This document shows positions 17,834-26,094 of a DNA stretch of 64,000 nt, piece after piece. Position numbers and translations under genes: made by a program. The notes beneath the pieces are model-generated. The model was not told the origin of the DNA. It ran no database searches and saw nothing but the letters and a program-made list of their open reading frames with translations. This DNA is from JAPOXR01 sp965214695 (lineage in GTDB: Bacteria > Pseudomonadota > Alphaproteobacteria > Rhodobacterales > Rhodobacteraceae): the NCBI GenBank assembly GCA_965214695.1, contig OZ243967.1, positions 186,001 to 250,000 on the forward strand, written 5' to 3'. Each line of letters starts with the position of its first letter. The stretch's first letter is position 1.

Positions 17834-18865
17834 ATGAAAAAACTGTTGACCGGATTGAGTGCGGCCCTGCTGGTGTCGGCCGGGTCTGCGGGCGCCGAGG
17901 GGAAGCTGTCGATCTACCACTGGTTCGAGTACATTCCCGATGAATTGCTGGCCAAGTTCACCGACGAGACCGGGATCGAGGTGACCATGGACACCTTCGA
18001 TTCGAACGAGGCCATGCTCGCCAATTTGAAGGCCGGCAAGTTGGGAAGCTACGATGTGGCGGTTCCCGGCGACTACATGGTCGAAATCATGATCGGTGAA
18101 GGCATGCTCGACACCATCGCCGAGGGCGAGTTGACCAATCTCGGCAATATCGAACAGCAATGGCTTGATGTTCCCTTTGACATGGGCCGGCAACATTCGA
18201 TTCCCTATCAATGGGGCTCTACAAGCTTTTCGGTCAACCGGGATGTCTATTCCGGTGATATCCGGACCACGTCGATCATCTTTGATCCACCCGACGAGCT
18301 GAAGGGCAGGATCAATGTCCTTGATTCCCAGGGCGAGGTGCTGCTGCTTGCATCACTTCACCTCGGTATCCCGCAATGCAGCACCGATCGCGACAACCTG
18401 CAGGCGCTCGACAACCTGCTGCAGAATGCCAAGCAGCACTGGGCATCCTTCAATTCCGACGGGGCCAAGGACGTGCTGGTATCCGGCGATGCCGCGGTCG
18501 GGATGATCTGGAACGGGTTTTCTGCCAAGGCCAGGGCAGAGGGCGCCAATATCGAGTACTCCTACCCGCGGGAGGGGCTGATCGTCTGGATGGACAACGT
18601 GGTACTGCTCAAGGATGCGCCGAACCGCGACAGCGCCCTGAAATTCATGGATTTCCTGCTGGAGCCGGAAAACGTGGCGGCGGTGACCAACTACGCCCGC
18701 TACAGCGCCGGGGTGATGGGTGTTGCCGACCTGCTTGATGCCGACCTGAAGGAGCAGCCGGAATCGATTCCGCCAGCCGACGCGCCGGCCGGAACCTTTG
18801 TCCAGGTCTGCGACCAGGCAACCCAGGAAGTCTACGACGCCATTTGGACCCGCCTGAAGAAGTAG
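17834..18865 (+). CDS. potD: PotD/PotF-like periplasmic polyamine-binding protein
   Basis: A 343-residue protein with a clear signal peptide (MKKLLTGLSAALLVSAGSAGAEG). Mature sequence begins LSIYHWFEYIPDELL, like PotD. Polyamine-site residues known from E. coli PotD appear conserved: the W/Y of YHWFEY, the acidic residue in DSQGEV, W in GMIWNG and D in WMD. The ribosome-binding site AGGAGAAGG lies just upstream of the chosen ATG; longer in-frame starts lie inside potC. The next gene is a TMADH-like amine dehydrogenase, so the imported ligand could be a methylated amine instead of a simple polyamine. Confidence 0.9.
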   Translation: MKKLLTGLSAALLVSAGSAGAEGKLSIYHWFEYIPDELLAKFTDETGIEVTMDTFDSNEAMLANLKAGKLGSYDVAVPGDYMVEIMIGEGMLDTIAEGELTNLGNIEQQWLDVPFDMGRQHSIPYQWGSTSFSVNRDVYSGDIRTTSIIFDPPDELKGRINVLDSQGEVLLLASLHLGIPQCSTDRDNLQALDNLLQNAKQHWASFNSDGAKDVLVSGDAAVGMIWNGFSAKARAEGANIEYSYPREGLIVWMDNVVLLKDAPNRDSALKFMDFLLEPENVAAVTNYARYSAGVMGVADLLDADLKEQPESIPPADAPAGTFVQVCDQATQEVYDAIWTRLKK

Positions 18866-18873
18866 TGTCATGG

Positions 18874-18903
18874 CGGCGGGGCCGGTGACTTGCCGCCCCG
18901 CCG
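18874..18903 (+). terminator. GC-rich hairpin between potD and the amine dehydrogenase-like gene
   Basis: CGGCGGGGC (18874-18882) and GCCCCGCCG (18895-18903) pair perfectly over 9 bp around a 12-base loop, starting 8 bp after the potD stop. No T-run follows. It may attenuate transcription or stabilise the potABCD mRNA while allowing some read-through into the gene that starts 18 bp later. Confidence 0.45.
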
Positions 18904-18920
18904 GCATTTCAGGCAACAGC

Positions 18921-20996
18921 ATGACTATCGACCCGCGCTACGCCATCCTGTTCGAGCCGGTCCGGATCGGGCCAGTGACCGCGAGGAACCGGTTCTACCA
19001 GGTGCCGCATTGCAACGGCATGGGCTACCGTGACCCGACCAGCCTTGCCCATATGCGCGGGGTGAAGGCCGAGGGTGGCTGGGCGGTCGTCTGCACCGAG
19101 CAGGTCGAGATCCATGCCAGTTCCGACATCAACCCCTTCATCGAGTTGCGGATCTGGGATGACCGGGACATCCCGATGCTGGCCCGCATGGCCGAGCGGA
19201 TTCACCAGCACGACTCGCTGGCCGGAATCGAGCTTGCCTATAACGGTCTCAACGGCCCCAATCTCTACGGCCGGGAAGTTCCAATGGCGCCCACTGCCAT
19301 GCCTGTTGCCAGTTTCACCTATGACCCGGTCCAGGCAAGGCAGATGAGCCGCAAGGATATCGCCGATGTCAGGCGCTGGCACCGGAATGCCGCCCTGCGG
19401 GGAAAGAAGGCGGGGTTCGACCTGGTCTATGTCTATGCCGGGCATGCGCTCGGCTTCTTTCACCATTTCCTCTCCCGGCGCTACAATCACCGCACCGACG
19501 AATATGGCGGCACGCTCGAGAACCGGGTGCGGTTGCTCCGGGAAATCCTGACCGATACCAGGGAAGCGGTCGGCGACTCCTGTGCCGTTCCCTGCCGCAT
19601 CTCAATGGACGAGCTCATGGGCCCGGACGGCCTGGAGCAGGCCGAGGTCGAGGACATGATCGGCATGCTGGCCGAGATTCCCGATCTGTGGGATGTCTGC
19701 CTGGCCGGCTGGGAAAATGACAGCCAGACCTCACGGTTCGGGCCGGAAGGCGGCCAGGAGCCGTATTTTGCCAATATCAAGAACCTGACCACGAAACCGG
19801 TGGTCGGGGTGGGCCGTTACACCTCGCCCGACCGGATGGCATCGTTGGTCAGGAAGGGCGTTCTCGACCTGGTCGGCTGTGCCCGACCGTCCATTGCCGA
19901 TCCGTTCCTGCCAAGAAAGATCGAGGAGAACCGGCTGGAAGACATTCGTGAATGCATTGGTTGCAACATCTGCGTTTCCGGCGATTTCACCATGTCGCCG
20001 ATCAGGTGCACGCAAAACCCCTCCATGGGCGAGGAGTGGCGCCGCGGCTGGCACCCGGAATACATTCGCCCGAGGGAATCGGCGATGCCGGTCCTGGTCG
20101 TCGGCGCCGGGCCGGCCGGGCTTGAATGTGCCCAGATGCTGGGCAAGCGCGGCTACGAGGTTGCGTTGTGCGAACGGGACAGGGAGCTTGGCGGACGGGT
20201 AGCCCGGGAATCGGCATTGCCGGGGTTGGCAGCATGGATCCGGGTCAGGGATTACCGGGTCCAGCAACTCCACGCCCTGCCCAATGTCGAGATCTTTCCC
20301 GGCTCGGCGCTGGCCGCCGGCGATATCCTCGAGCTGGACTACCGGCGCGTGGTGGTGGCGACCGGCTGCAACTGGCGCAATGATGGTGTCGGCCATCACT
20401 GGACCCGGCCGGTCGAGCTTGATGGCAGCGTCCCGGTCCTGACGCCGGACCAGGTCATGGCCGGGGAACGGCCGGCCGGCGGCCCGGTGGTGATCTGGGA
20501 TGACGATCACTACTACATGGGCGGTGTGCTGGCCGAACTCATGGCCTCACAGGGTCATGATGTGGTCTATTCGACACCGGCGGTCGAGGCATCGACCTGG
20601 ACCCGCAACACCATGGAGCAGCATTTCATCCAGAAGCGCCTGCTCGAGGCCGGCATATCGATCATGGCCAATTCGGTGCTTACCGCCACGACCGGCGGCA
20701 AGGTGCGGCTGGCCTGCAACTATACCGGCGCCGCCCGCGGCATCGGGGCTGGCTGCCTGCTGCTGGTGACCAGCCGGACGCCGCGTGATCGGCTCTACCG
20801 GGATCTGCTGGCGGCCCGGGATCGCTGGGCTGATCACGGCATCGACAGGGTGGATGTCATCGGCGATGCCGAGGCGCCGGCGACGATTGCCCATGCCGTC
20901 TATGCCGGGAGGCGCTACGCCGAGGAATTGGACGGCCCGCCTGCAGACCCGGACGCGGTGCCGTACAAGCGAGAAATCGCGGAACTGGCCAACTGA
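18921..20996 (+). CDS. Trimethylamine dehydrogenase-like iron-sulfur flavoprotein (OYE family)
   Basis: A 691-residue protein with the full trimethylamine dehydrogenase (TMADH) architecture. An N-terminal FMN TIM barrel is followed by a 4Fe-4S segment (CIGCNIC plus a later RCTQN cysteine) and ADP/NAD-like domains (VLVVGAGPAGLECAQ). NRFYQVPHC contains the cysteine (C31 counting Met) that carries 6-S-cysteinyl-FMN in TMADH. RRYNHRTDEYGGTLENRVR and GCARPSIADPFLP are near-identical to TMADH as I recall it. The aromatic bowl differs: Tyr60 is Gln, Trp264 aligns with a Trp, and Trp355 is Asp. Substrate is therefore probably not trimethylamine; dimethylamine or another secondary/tertiary amine is possible. 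Start ATG at 18921. Confidence 0.85.
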   Translation: MTIDPRYAILFEPVRIGPVTARNRFYQVPHCNGMGYRDPTSLAHMRGVKAEGGWAVVCTEQVEIHASSDINPFIELRIWDDRDIPMLARMAERIHQHDSLAGIELAYNGLNGPNLYGREVPMAPTAMPVASFTYDPVQARQMSRKDIADVRRWHRNAALRGKKAGFDLVYVYAGHALGFFHHFLSRRYNHRTDEYGGTLENRVRLLREILTDTREAVGDSCAVPCRISMDELMGPDGLEQAEVEDMIGMLAEIPDLWDVCLAGWENDSQTSRFGPEGGQEPYFANIKNLTTKPVVGVGRYTSPDRMASLVRKGVLDLVGCARPSIADPFLPRKIEENRLEDIRECIGCNICVSGDFTMSPIRCTQNPSMGEEWRRGWHPEYIRPRESAMPVLVVGAGPAGLECAQMLGKRGYEVALCERDRELGGRVARESALPGLAAWIRVRDYRVQQLHALPNVEIFPGSALAAGDILELDYRRVVVATGCNWRNDGVGHHWTRPVELDGSVPVLTPDQVMAGERPAGGPVVIWDDDHYYMGGVLAELMASQGHDVVYSTPAVEASTWTRNTMEQHFIQKRLLEAGISIMANSVLTATTGGKVRLACNYTGAARGIGAGCLLLVTSRTPRDRLYRDLLAARDRWADHGIDRVDVIGDAEAPATIAHAVYAGRRYAEELDGPPADPDAVPYKREIAELAN

Positions 20997-21093
20997 TACC
21001 GCCCAAAGGCCAAGCACCCGTATTCTGGTCTGGCCATCGTGCCGTACAGGCTAAGTATGGCGGAGTTGGCCGGCCGACGGCCAGCAGCCAGCA

Positions 21094-21774
21094 CTACTCG
21101 TCACCCGGAACGCCGTAGCTCGGTGCCTGCGCCGGGTCGAGCGCCCGCAGCACGTAATCGTTCATTTGCGGCTCGTAATCGGTCCAGAGCGCCCGCAGCA
21201 CCCCGACAGGGTCGGACTCGTCCCAATCCACCCGCAGGTCGACGAGTGGCCAGCCATGATCGGAATGAACCAGCAGCGCCGCCGAATGAACCGGGCCTTC
21301 CTCCCCTCCAGCCTCGTGGATGCCAGCCTCAAGCGACGACAGCAATCTTTCGGCCAGGTGGCTGCCTGCCAGGCCATGAAATCGCTCGACCAGGGCGCCC
21401 GGCAGGCCGGAATCTCTCAGGAGGTTGCCGGCAGCCACGCAATGGTTGCCGATGGTCGCGGCATGGGTGCCAAGCGTCTTGTCGCCGCTGTAGATGCCGC
21501 CCCGTCCCCGGTGGTCGATCGCCGCCACCTGCCTGAATTCACGATGCTCGATCCGGTCGATCACCTGGTCGATTGCCTGGCCAGCGCTCATGCCATGGCC
21601 GATCTGGTCGAGCACCATGGGTCCGATTGAGGGCAGGGTGACATTCTGGGTCGACACCGCGCCAATCCCGGCCCGAACCCAGGGGCAACGGGCGCCGACG
21701 CAGATTGACGAGGTGGTTACCGCAACGCCCAGCATGCCGGTCCGGTTGCAATGTCCGAGGACGGAGAAGGTCAT
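21094..21774 (-). CDS. DUF1028 family putative Ntn-hydrolase
   Basis: A 226-residue protein starting MTFSVLGHCNRTGMLGVAVTT, then GARCPWVRAGIGAVSTQ. These are hallmark segments of DUF1028, proposed to have the Ntn-hydrolase fold. GNHCVAAGNLL and HSAALLVH are further family patterns. The biochemical role is not established; an amidase-type hydrolysis is the usual guess. It is the last gene of a minus-strand operon hpaB-like / flavin reductase-LysR / RidA / DUF1028, with the RidA stop 4 bp upstream. It converges with the TMADH-like gene. Confidence 0.85.
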   Translation of the reverse strand: MTFSVLGHCNRTGMLGVAVTTSSICVGARCPWVRAGIGAVSTQNVTLPSIGPMVLDQIGHGMSAGQAIDQVIDRIEHREFRQVAAIDHRGRGGIYSGDKTLGTHAATIGNHCVAAGNLLRDSGLPGALVERFHGLAGSHLAERLLSSLEAGIHEAGGEEGPVHSAALLVHSDHGWPLVDLRVDWDESDPVGVLRALWTDYEPQMNDYVLRALDPAQAPSYGVPGDE

Positions 21775-21778
21775 GATC

Positions 21779-22198
21779 TCACTCCCCGTCGGGAATGACC
21801 GCGGTCACTTCGATCTCGACCAGCCATTCGGGGCGGGCCAGGGCCGGAACCACCAATCCGGTCGAGCAGGGAAACACGCCGGCCAGCCGGGCGCCCATCT
21901 CCTGGTACACATCGTCCCGGTGACGGATATCGGTGAGATAGACGACGATCCTGCAGATTTGCGCCAGGCAGCTTCCGGCTTCACCGAGCAGCATCTCGAT
22001 ATTGTCCATGGTCTTTCGGGTCTGCAGCCGGGCGTCCCCTGCATGCAGGCTCTCCCTCGTATCCAAATCCTGGGAGACCTGGCCACGCAGGAACACCGTC
22101 TTGCCGGATGCAATGACAGCCTGGCAGAGATCATTGTCGAGCGCCTGTTCGGGATAGGTGTCGCGGGTGTTGAAGGGACGAATTCTGGTATGGATCAT
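21779..22198 (-). CDS. RidA/YjgF/Rid family enamine-imine deaminase-like protein
   Basis: A 139-residue Rid-family protein. VIASGKTVFLRGQVSQD is the conserved beta-strand region, TRKTMDNIEMLLGEAGSCLAQICRIVVYLTDI is the central helix and strand, and RPEWLVEIEVTAVIP is the C-terminal motif. The typical catalytic arginine region of RidA (R105) aligns with ARPEWLVEIE. These trimeric proteins hydrolyse enamines and imines. The ATG at 22196-22198 overlaps the stop of the upstream gene by four bases. Placement behind an HpaB-type monooxygenase suggests it removes an imine or enamine formed by ring oxidation, by analogy with RutC. Confidence 0.87.
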   Translation of the reverse strand: MIHTRIRPFNTRDTYPEQALDNDLCQAVIASGKTVFLRGQVSQDLDTRESLHAGDARLQTRKTMDNIEMLLGEAGSCLAQICRIVVYLTDIRHRDDVYQEMGARLAGVFPCSTGLVVPALARPEWLVEIEVTAVIPDGE

Positions 22199-23379
22199 GG
22201 CGTGTCTGCTCCGATGGACAATTCCTGGAAGAAATCCCTGCATATGCCGGCAAACCGCGCCGCGACCGGGCTCAACTCCCGCTCGCTGACGGTCGCCAGC
22301 ACGATCCGGCCGGGCGGCACCTCCTCGGCAAGGCGCACCGCCACCACGGACGACCCGTCATAGGTGATGCTGGTGGCCGGGCGGGTTATCAGGATGCTGT
22401 AACCCAGCCCGCGACCGACGAATCCGCGCAACATTTCGAAGGAGGGTGTCCGGAACCGGATATTCGGCTCGAGGTCCAACTCCCGGAACAGGCCGGCAAA
22501 ATACTGTTCGCTCGGCGGACGCTGCAGCAGGATCATCGGCAATTCGGCCAAATCATGCAGGGAGACCGCCGAGGAGGATGCCAGCTCGTGCTCGGCAGGA
22601 AGCAGGGCATATGGCCGGGTCAGGCCCAGCGTTTCCATGTTGATTTCCTGGCCCAGCTGCAGATCATAGGTCAACGCCATCTCGCAGGCGCCCGATCGCA
22701 ACGACTCCAGCACCTGCGCCTGGTGGCCGACCACCAGGGCGACATCGACCCCCGGAACCTCGTGATCCAGCCGCGATACCAGCTGCGGAAGGTAGTTGGG
22801 GGCAAAGGTGAAGAAGCAGCCGATATTGAGGCTGCCGGCGGTCTCGTCATGGCTGGGTATTGCCGCACGGTCGAGCCGCTGCGGGGTTCCGTAGCCGCGG
22901 TTGGAATAGATCAGCGGGGCATGGCCGGTGCGAATTCTCGTATCCTCGACATGGCCGACAAAGATCAGGTGGCTGCCGACCTGGAAGCTGTGGGCAAGTC
23001 GGCAGTCGAAGGCCACCAGGTGATCGGCGATCAACGGCGAGCCGGTCCCTCCCGTCGCCCACATCGCGCAGGAGAACTTGTCGCCACCTTCGGGCTGGAT
23101 TCTGCCGGCAAAGGTATCGGCGATATAAGCCTGGTCATCGCGCAGCAGATTGACGCAAAAGACGCCATTCTCGAGAATTGCGCTGCAGGCCGGGCTGAGA
23201 TTGTGAACGCAGACCAGCAAGGTCGGCTTGCTGCTGTCGGCGGAAACCGACGACATGGATGACACCGTCACCCCGAACCGCCCGGATGGCCCGTCAGTCG
23301 TCACCACGCTGACAGTATTTGCAGCGTGGCTCATCCCGGAAATGAACCGCTCTCTGCTGCCCTGCGCTTCTGCTGCCAT
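22195..23379 (-). CDS. Flavin reductase fused to a LysR-type effector-binding domain
   Basis: A 394-residue two-domain protein. Residues 1-165 are a flavin reductase like HpaC (SHAANTVSVVTTDG, then GRFGVTVSSMSSVSADSSKPTLLVCV; later FVGHVEDTRI and PLIYSNRGYGT). After a short linker, residues about 182-385 match the LysR substrate-binding fold: LNIGCFFTFAPNYLPQLVSRL, then VLESLRSGACEMALTYD, then FVGRGLGYSILI. There is no helix-turn-helix, so it should not be a DNA-binding LysR regulator. It is adjacent to an HpaB-type oxygenase that needs reduced flavin. I infer a reductase gated by substrate binding to the LysR domain. I chose the ATG at 23377-23379; a TTG eight codons earlier is possible. Confidence 0.88.
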   Translation of the reverse strand: MAAEAQGSRERFISGMSHAANTVSVVTTDGPSGRFGVTVSSMSSVSADSSKPTLLVCVHNLSPACSAILENGVFCVNLLRDDQAYIADTFAGRIQPEGGDKFSCAMWATGGTGSPLIADHLVAFDCRLAHSFQVGSHLIFVGHVEDTRIRTGHAPLIYSNRGYGTPQRLDRAAIPSHDETAGSLNIGCFFTFAPNYLPQLVSRLDHEVPGVDVALVVGHQAQVLESLRSGACEMALTYDLQLGQEINMETLGLTRPYALLPAEHELASSSAVSLHDLAELPMILLQRPPSEQYFAGLFRELDLEPNIRFRTPSFEMLRGFVGRGLGYSILITRPATSITYDGSSVVAVRLAEEVPPGRIVLATVSERELSPVAARFAGICRDFFQELSIGADTP

Positions 23380-23430
23380 CGATCTGTGCCCGGTCGCGCT
23401 CAATGATTGGGTGTTGCCCGACGCCCCCGG

Positions 23431-24927
23431 TCAGAACATGTCTTCATGAGCCTGCGATTCGAGCCAGCCCGTGAGCTTCCCGCCATCCAGGACCCGGTCG
23501 GACAGCCCGGCCGAATTCTTCACCAGGTCGAGTGGCCCGTCCCAGCCAAAATTCCGATAGACGGCACCGAGATGGGCAAAGGGCGGCGACTGGGCAAAGA
23601 GCTGGAAGGTCAGCCTGTGGCCAGCATAGTCGGAATTGAGCAGGTCCCGGGCGAAGGCAAGCAGCTTGCGGCGATCCTCGGCGATCCAGTTCTCGTTGAT
23701 GGTGTAGAATTTCTGTAGCCACGGGCCGGATTCGCCATCCTCGAAGCAGGCCTGGTCCGGGGTGACGCAGATCTGCCCGCCACAGAGCTCACGGGCAATA
23801 TGGACCATTTCGTGGCATTGCGAGCAGGCATGAACCCGGCCGGTATAGAGCAGCGACTGGTTGGGCATCAGCAAGCCGCCCGGGCTTGGCTCGGCCAGGG
23901 CGATGGCGGCGGTCAGATGGGCATTGATTCCTTCACGGTAGACGGCGAGCTTGGCCAGTTTCTCCTGCACTGCCGGCTGCTTGTCGAGGCCGGTCTGGCG
24001 GACATTCCACAATGCCGCCCCGATCATCATGTCGGCGAAGGCGAGGCTGCGCTGCACGAATGCAAAGGCCGAATACCGGTGCAGGGTGGCGCGGATGAAG
24101 GCGGCCGCCCTGGTGTGCCGGTAGAAAAGGACGTTTTCCCAGGGAATGACGACATTGTCGAAAATGACCAGGCTGTCCACCTCGTCGAATCGATTGGCAA
24201 GCGGGTAGTCGGCTTCCGGGGCACGGCCGGCAAACCCGGTGCGGCAGATCATCCTGATGCCGGGCGTGCCCAGATCGCAGATGAATCCGACGGCATAATC
24301 GGAGTAGGCCTCGTTGCCCCAATTGGCGATGGTCGGCTTGGTGAAGGCCTGGTTGGCATAGGGAGCCGCGGTCTCGAACTTGGCGCCGCGGACAATGATT
24401 CCCTCCGAGGATTCGCCGACAACATGCAACAGCATGTCCGGATCCTGCTCCTGGGGTGGCTTCGAGCGATCGCCCTTGGGGTCGGTATTGGCCGAGACAT
24501 GGAACGGATCGGCACGAATGACACGGTCGATATGGTTGCGGATATTCTCGGAGAATTGCGGATCGACCTCGTTGAGAACGTCCTGGCCATCATAAAGCGA
24601 CCACATTTCGCCCACGGTCTCGTCGCCAACGCGGGTGACGACGCCGCCAATTTCCTCGAACACCTTGTTGGTCGCATACCGCTTGTTCCACCAATCCTGC
24701 TGTGATTGCGGCAGTTTCACGCCGATGGCATGAAACTCGCCATCCTCCCAGTAGGTCATGTGCGACGTCGTGTCCGGGTGATGCTGCATGTCGTAGATCC
24801 GGGCCCGAATTTCGACGATGGGCTTGAACATCGGGTGGTTGGGCACATCCCGGACCCGGTCGCCATTCATGTAGACCACCCGGCCGTCGCGGATTGAATC
24901 GAGATACTGTGCGCCGCTGCGTATCAT
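23431..24927 (-). CDS. HpaB-type FADH2-dependent monooxygenase (4-hydroxyphenylacetate 3-hydroxylase family)
   Basis: A 498-residue oxygenase component. N-terminal RSGAQYLDSIRDGRVVYMNGDRV, HPDTTSHMTYWEDGE, and the flavin/substrate region GAKFETAAPYANQAF are family landmarks. VIFDNVVIPWENVLFYR is the conserved middle segment of HpaB/PvcC enzymes. The family uses FADH2 from a partner reductase to hydroxylate phenols or pyrroles such as pyrrole-2-carboxylate. I chose the ATG at 24925-24927, giving the usual length; in-frame sequence upstream is not conserved. It is the first gene of the operon, divergent from the EamA gene. Exact substrate is unknown. Confidence 0.88.
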   Translation of the reverse strand: MIRSGAQYLDSIRDGRVVYMNGDRVRDVPNHPMFKPIVEIRARIYDMQHHPDTTSHMTYWEDGEFHAIGVKLPQSQQDWWNKRYATNKVFEEIGGVVTRVGDETVGEMWSLYDGQDVLNEVDPQFSENIRNHIDRVIRADPFHVSANTDPKGDRSKPPQEQDPDMLLHVVGESSEGIIVRGAKFETAAPYANQAFTKPTIANWGNEAYSDYAVGFICDLGTPGIRMICRTGFAGRAPEADYPLANRFDEVDSLVIFDNVVIPWENVLFYRHTRAAAFIRATLHRYSAFAFVQRSLAFADMMIGAALWNVRQTGLDKQPAVQEKLAKLAVYREGINAHLTAAIALAEPSPGGLLMPNQSLLYTGRVHACSQCHEMVHIARELCGGQICVTPDQACFEDGESGPWLQKFYTINENWIAEDRRKLLAFARDLLNSDYAGHRLTFQLFAQSPPFAHLGAVYRNFGWDGPLDLVKNSAGLSDRVLDGGKLTGWLESQAHEDMF

Positions 24928-25205
24928 GCCTTCAGCACTCCCATTCCTGCCATGAACCTGTGAAGCCGCATCCCGCACGGGACCGGAAACGCCCGCCCCG
25001 GTAACACAGCCCGCCCCGTGAAACAAATCTTGCGATACCCGCAACCAGGAACGCCCGTTTGCGCCCGCCAGCCGGGAATTCACTGCCTGGCAGTCCTGCA
25101 GCCGGGTTCGCCTTTTGGTGGCGGAGGCTGGCCATGTCGTTTATCGCCCGCAGTTGCACCCGCCGATACCGCAGGTGCCACGAAACCGGAATTCGAGCTG
25201 GATTG

Positions 25206-26078
25206 ATGCGGAACCTGTCCCGATTGCCACCCGAGACCAGGGCAATCCTGTTCATGGTTGCGGCAATTTTCTGCCTGTCCAGCATGGATGCGGTGGTCAA
25301 GAGCCTGTCCGGCCGCTACGAGATCTTCCAGTTGGTCTGGATCCGCTATGCCGGTCAGACACTGCTGGTCAGCCTCCTGGTCTGGCGGCAACTCGGGGGC
25401 CGGATCCGCACCCGCAGCCCGGGAATACAGCTGCTGCGCTCGACCTTTCTGTTTGCCGGCACCGTCTGTTTCTTCATCGGCTTTTCCAATATCGACCTGG
25501 CGGCGGCCACGGCAATCCTGATGGTGAACCCGGTATTCGTCGCTGCCGGCGCCTATTTCGTGCTCGGTGAACGACTCGGCTGGCGCCGGATGCTGGGAAT
25601 ATGTGCCGGGTTTGCCGGCGCCATGATCATCATCAGGCCCGGAACCGCGGTGTTCTCGCCATATGCCCTGTTTCCATTGGCAGCAGCGATCCTGTATTCT
25701 GCTTACGCCATCACCACCCGATTCCTGTCGAGAAGCGAGGATATCACCTCGAGTTTCTTCTTCACCACGCTGTTTGGCGCGGTGCTGGCGACGATCATCG
25801 TGCCATTCTACTGGACGGCACCGTCTGCTTCCGACCTCGTTCCCATGGTGGCGCTGACACTGTTGGGGACGGCTGGTCAGTACCTGATGATCCGGGCATT
25901 GTTCCTGGCCGAGGCATCGGTCGTTGCGCCCTTTGGTTATGTCGGGCTGATCTACTCGGCATTCTATGGCATGGTCTATTTCGCCGAGTTTCCAGATCTC
26001 TGGACCTGGCTTGGCGCAATTGTGGTCGCCGCATCCGGACTCTATATCTGGTATCGGGAAACATCGCGTACTGGTTAG
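25206..26078 (+). CDS. EamA/DMT superfamily transporter
   Basis: A 290-residue membrane protein with ten predicted helices in two EamA repeats, the first about residues 10-140 and the second 150-285. AAATAILMVNPVFVAAGAYFVLGE is the repeat-1 signature, and EASVVAPFGYVGLIYSAFYG the repeat-2 equivalent. Such proteins export or exchange metabolites such as amino acids or purines. The ATG at 25206 (MRNLSRLP) gives standard length; upstream in-frame starts lie in the divergent promoter region. It lies 16 bp before the acyltransferase gene. Confidence 0.87.
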   Translation: MRNLSRLPPETRAILFMVAAIFCLSSMDAVVKSLSGRYEIFQLVWIRYAGQTLLVSLLVWRQLGGRIRTRSPGIQLLRSTFLFAGTVCFFIGFSNIDLAAATAILMVNPVFVAAGAYFVLGERLGWRRMLGICAGFAGAMIIIRPGTAVFSPYALFPLAAAILYSAYAITTRFLSRSEDITSSFFFTTLFGAVLATIIVPFYWTAPSASDLVPMVALTLLGTAGQYLMIRALFLAEASVVAPFGYVGLIYSAFYGMVYFAEFPDLWTWLGAIVVAASGLYIWYRETSRTG

Positions 26079-26094
26079 GTTGCAAGGCAAGTGC

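Noticed and set aside
22195..23403. Calling this gene a LysR transcription regulator
   Set aside because: There is a LysR effector domain but no helix-turn-helix; the N-terminal half is a flavin reductase.
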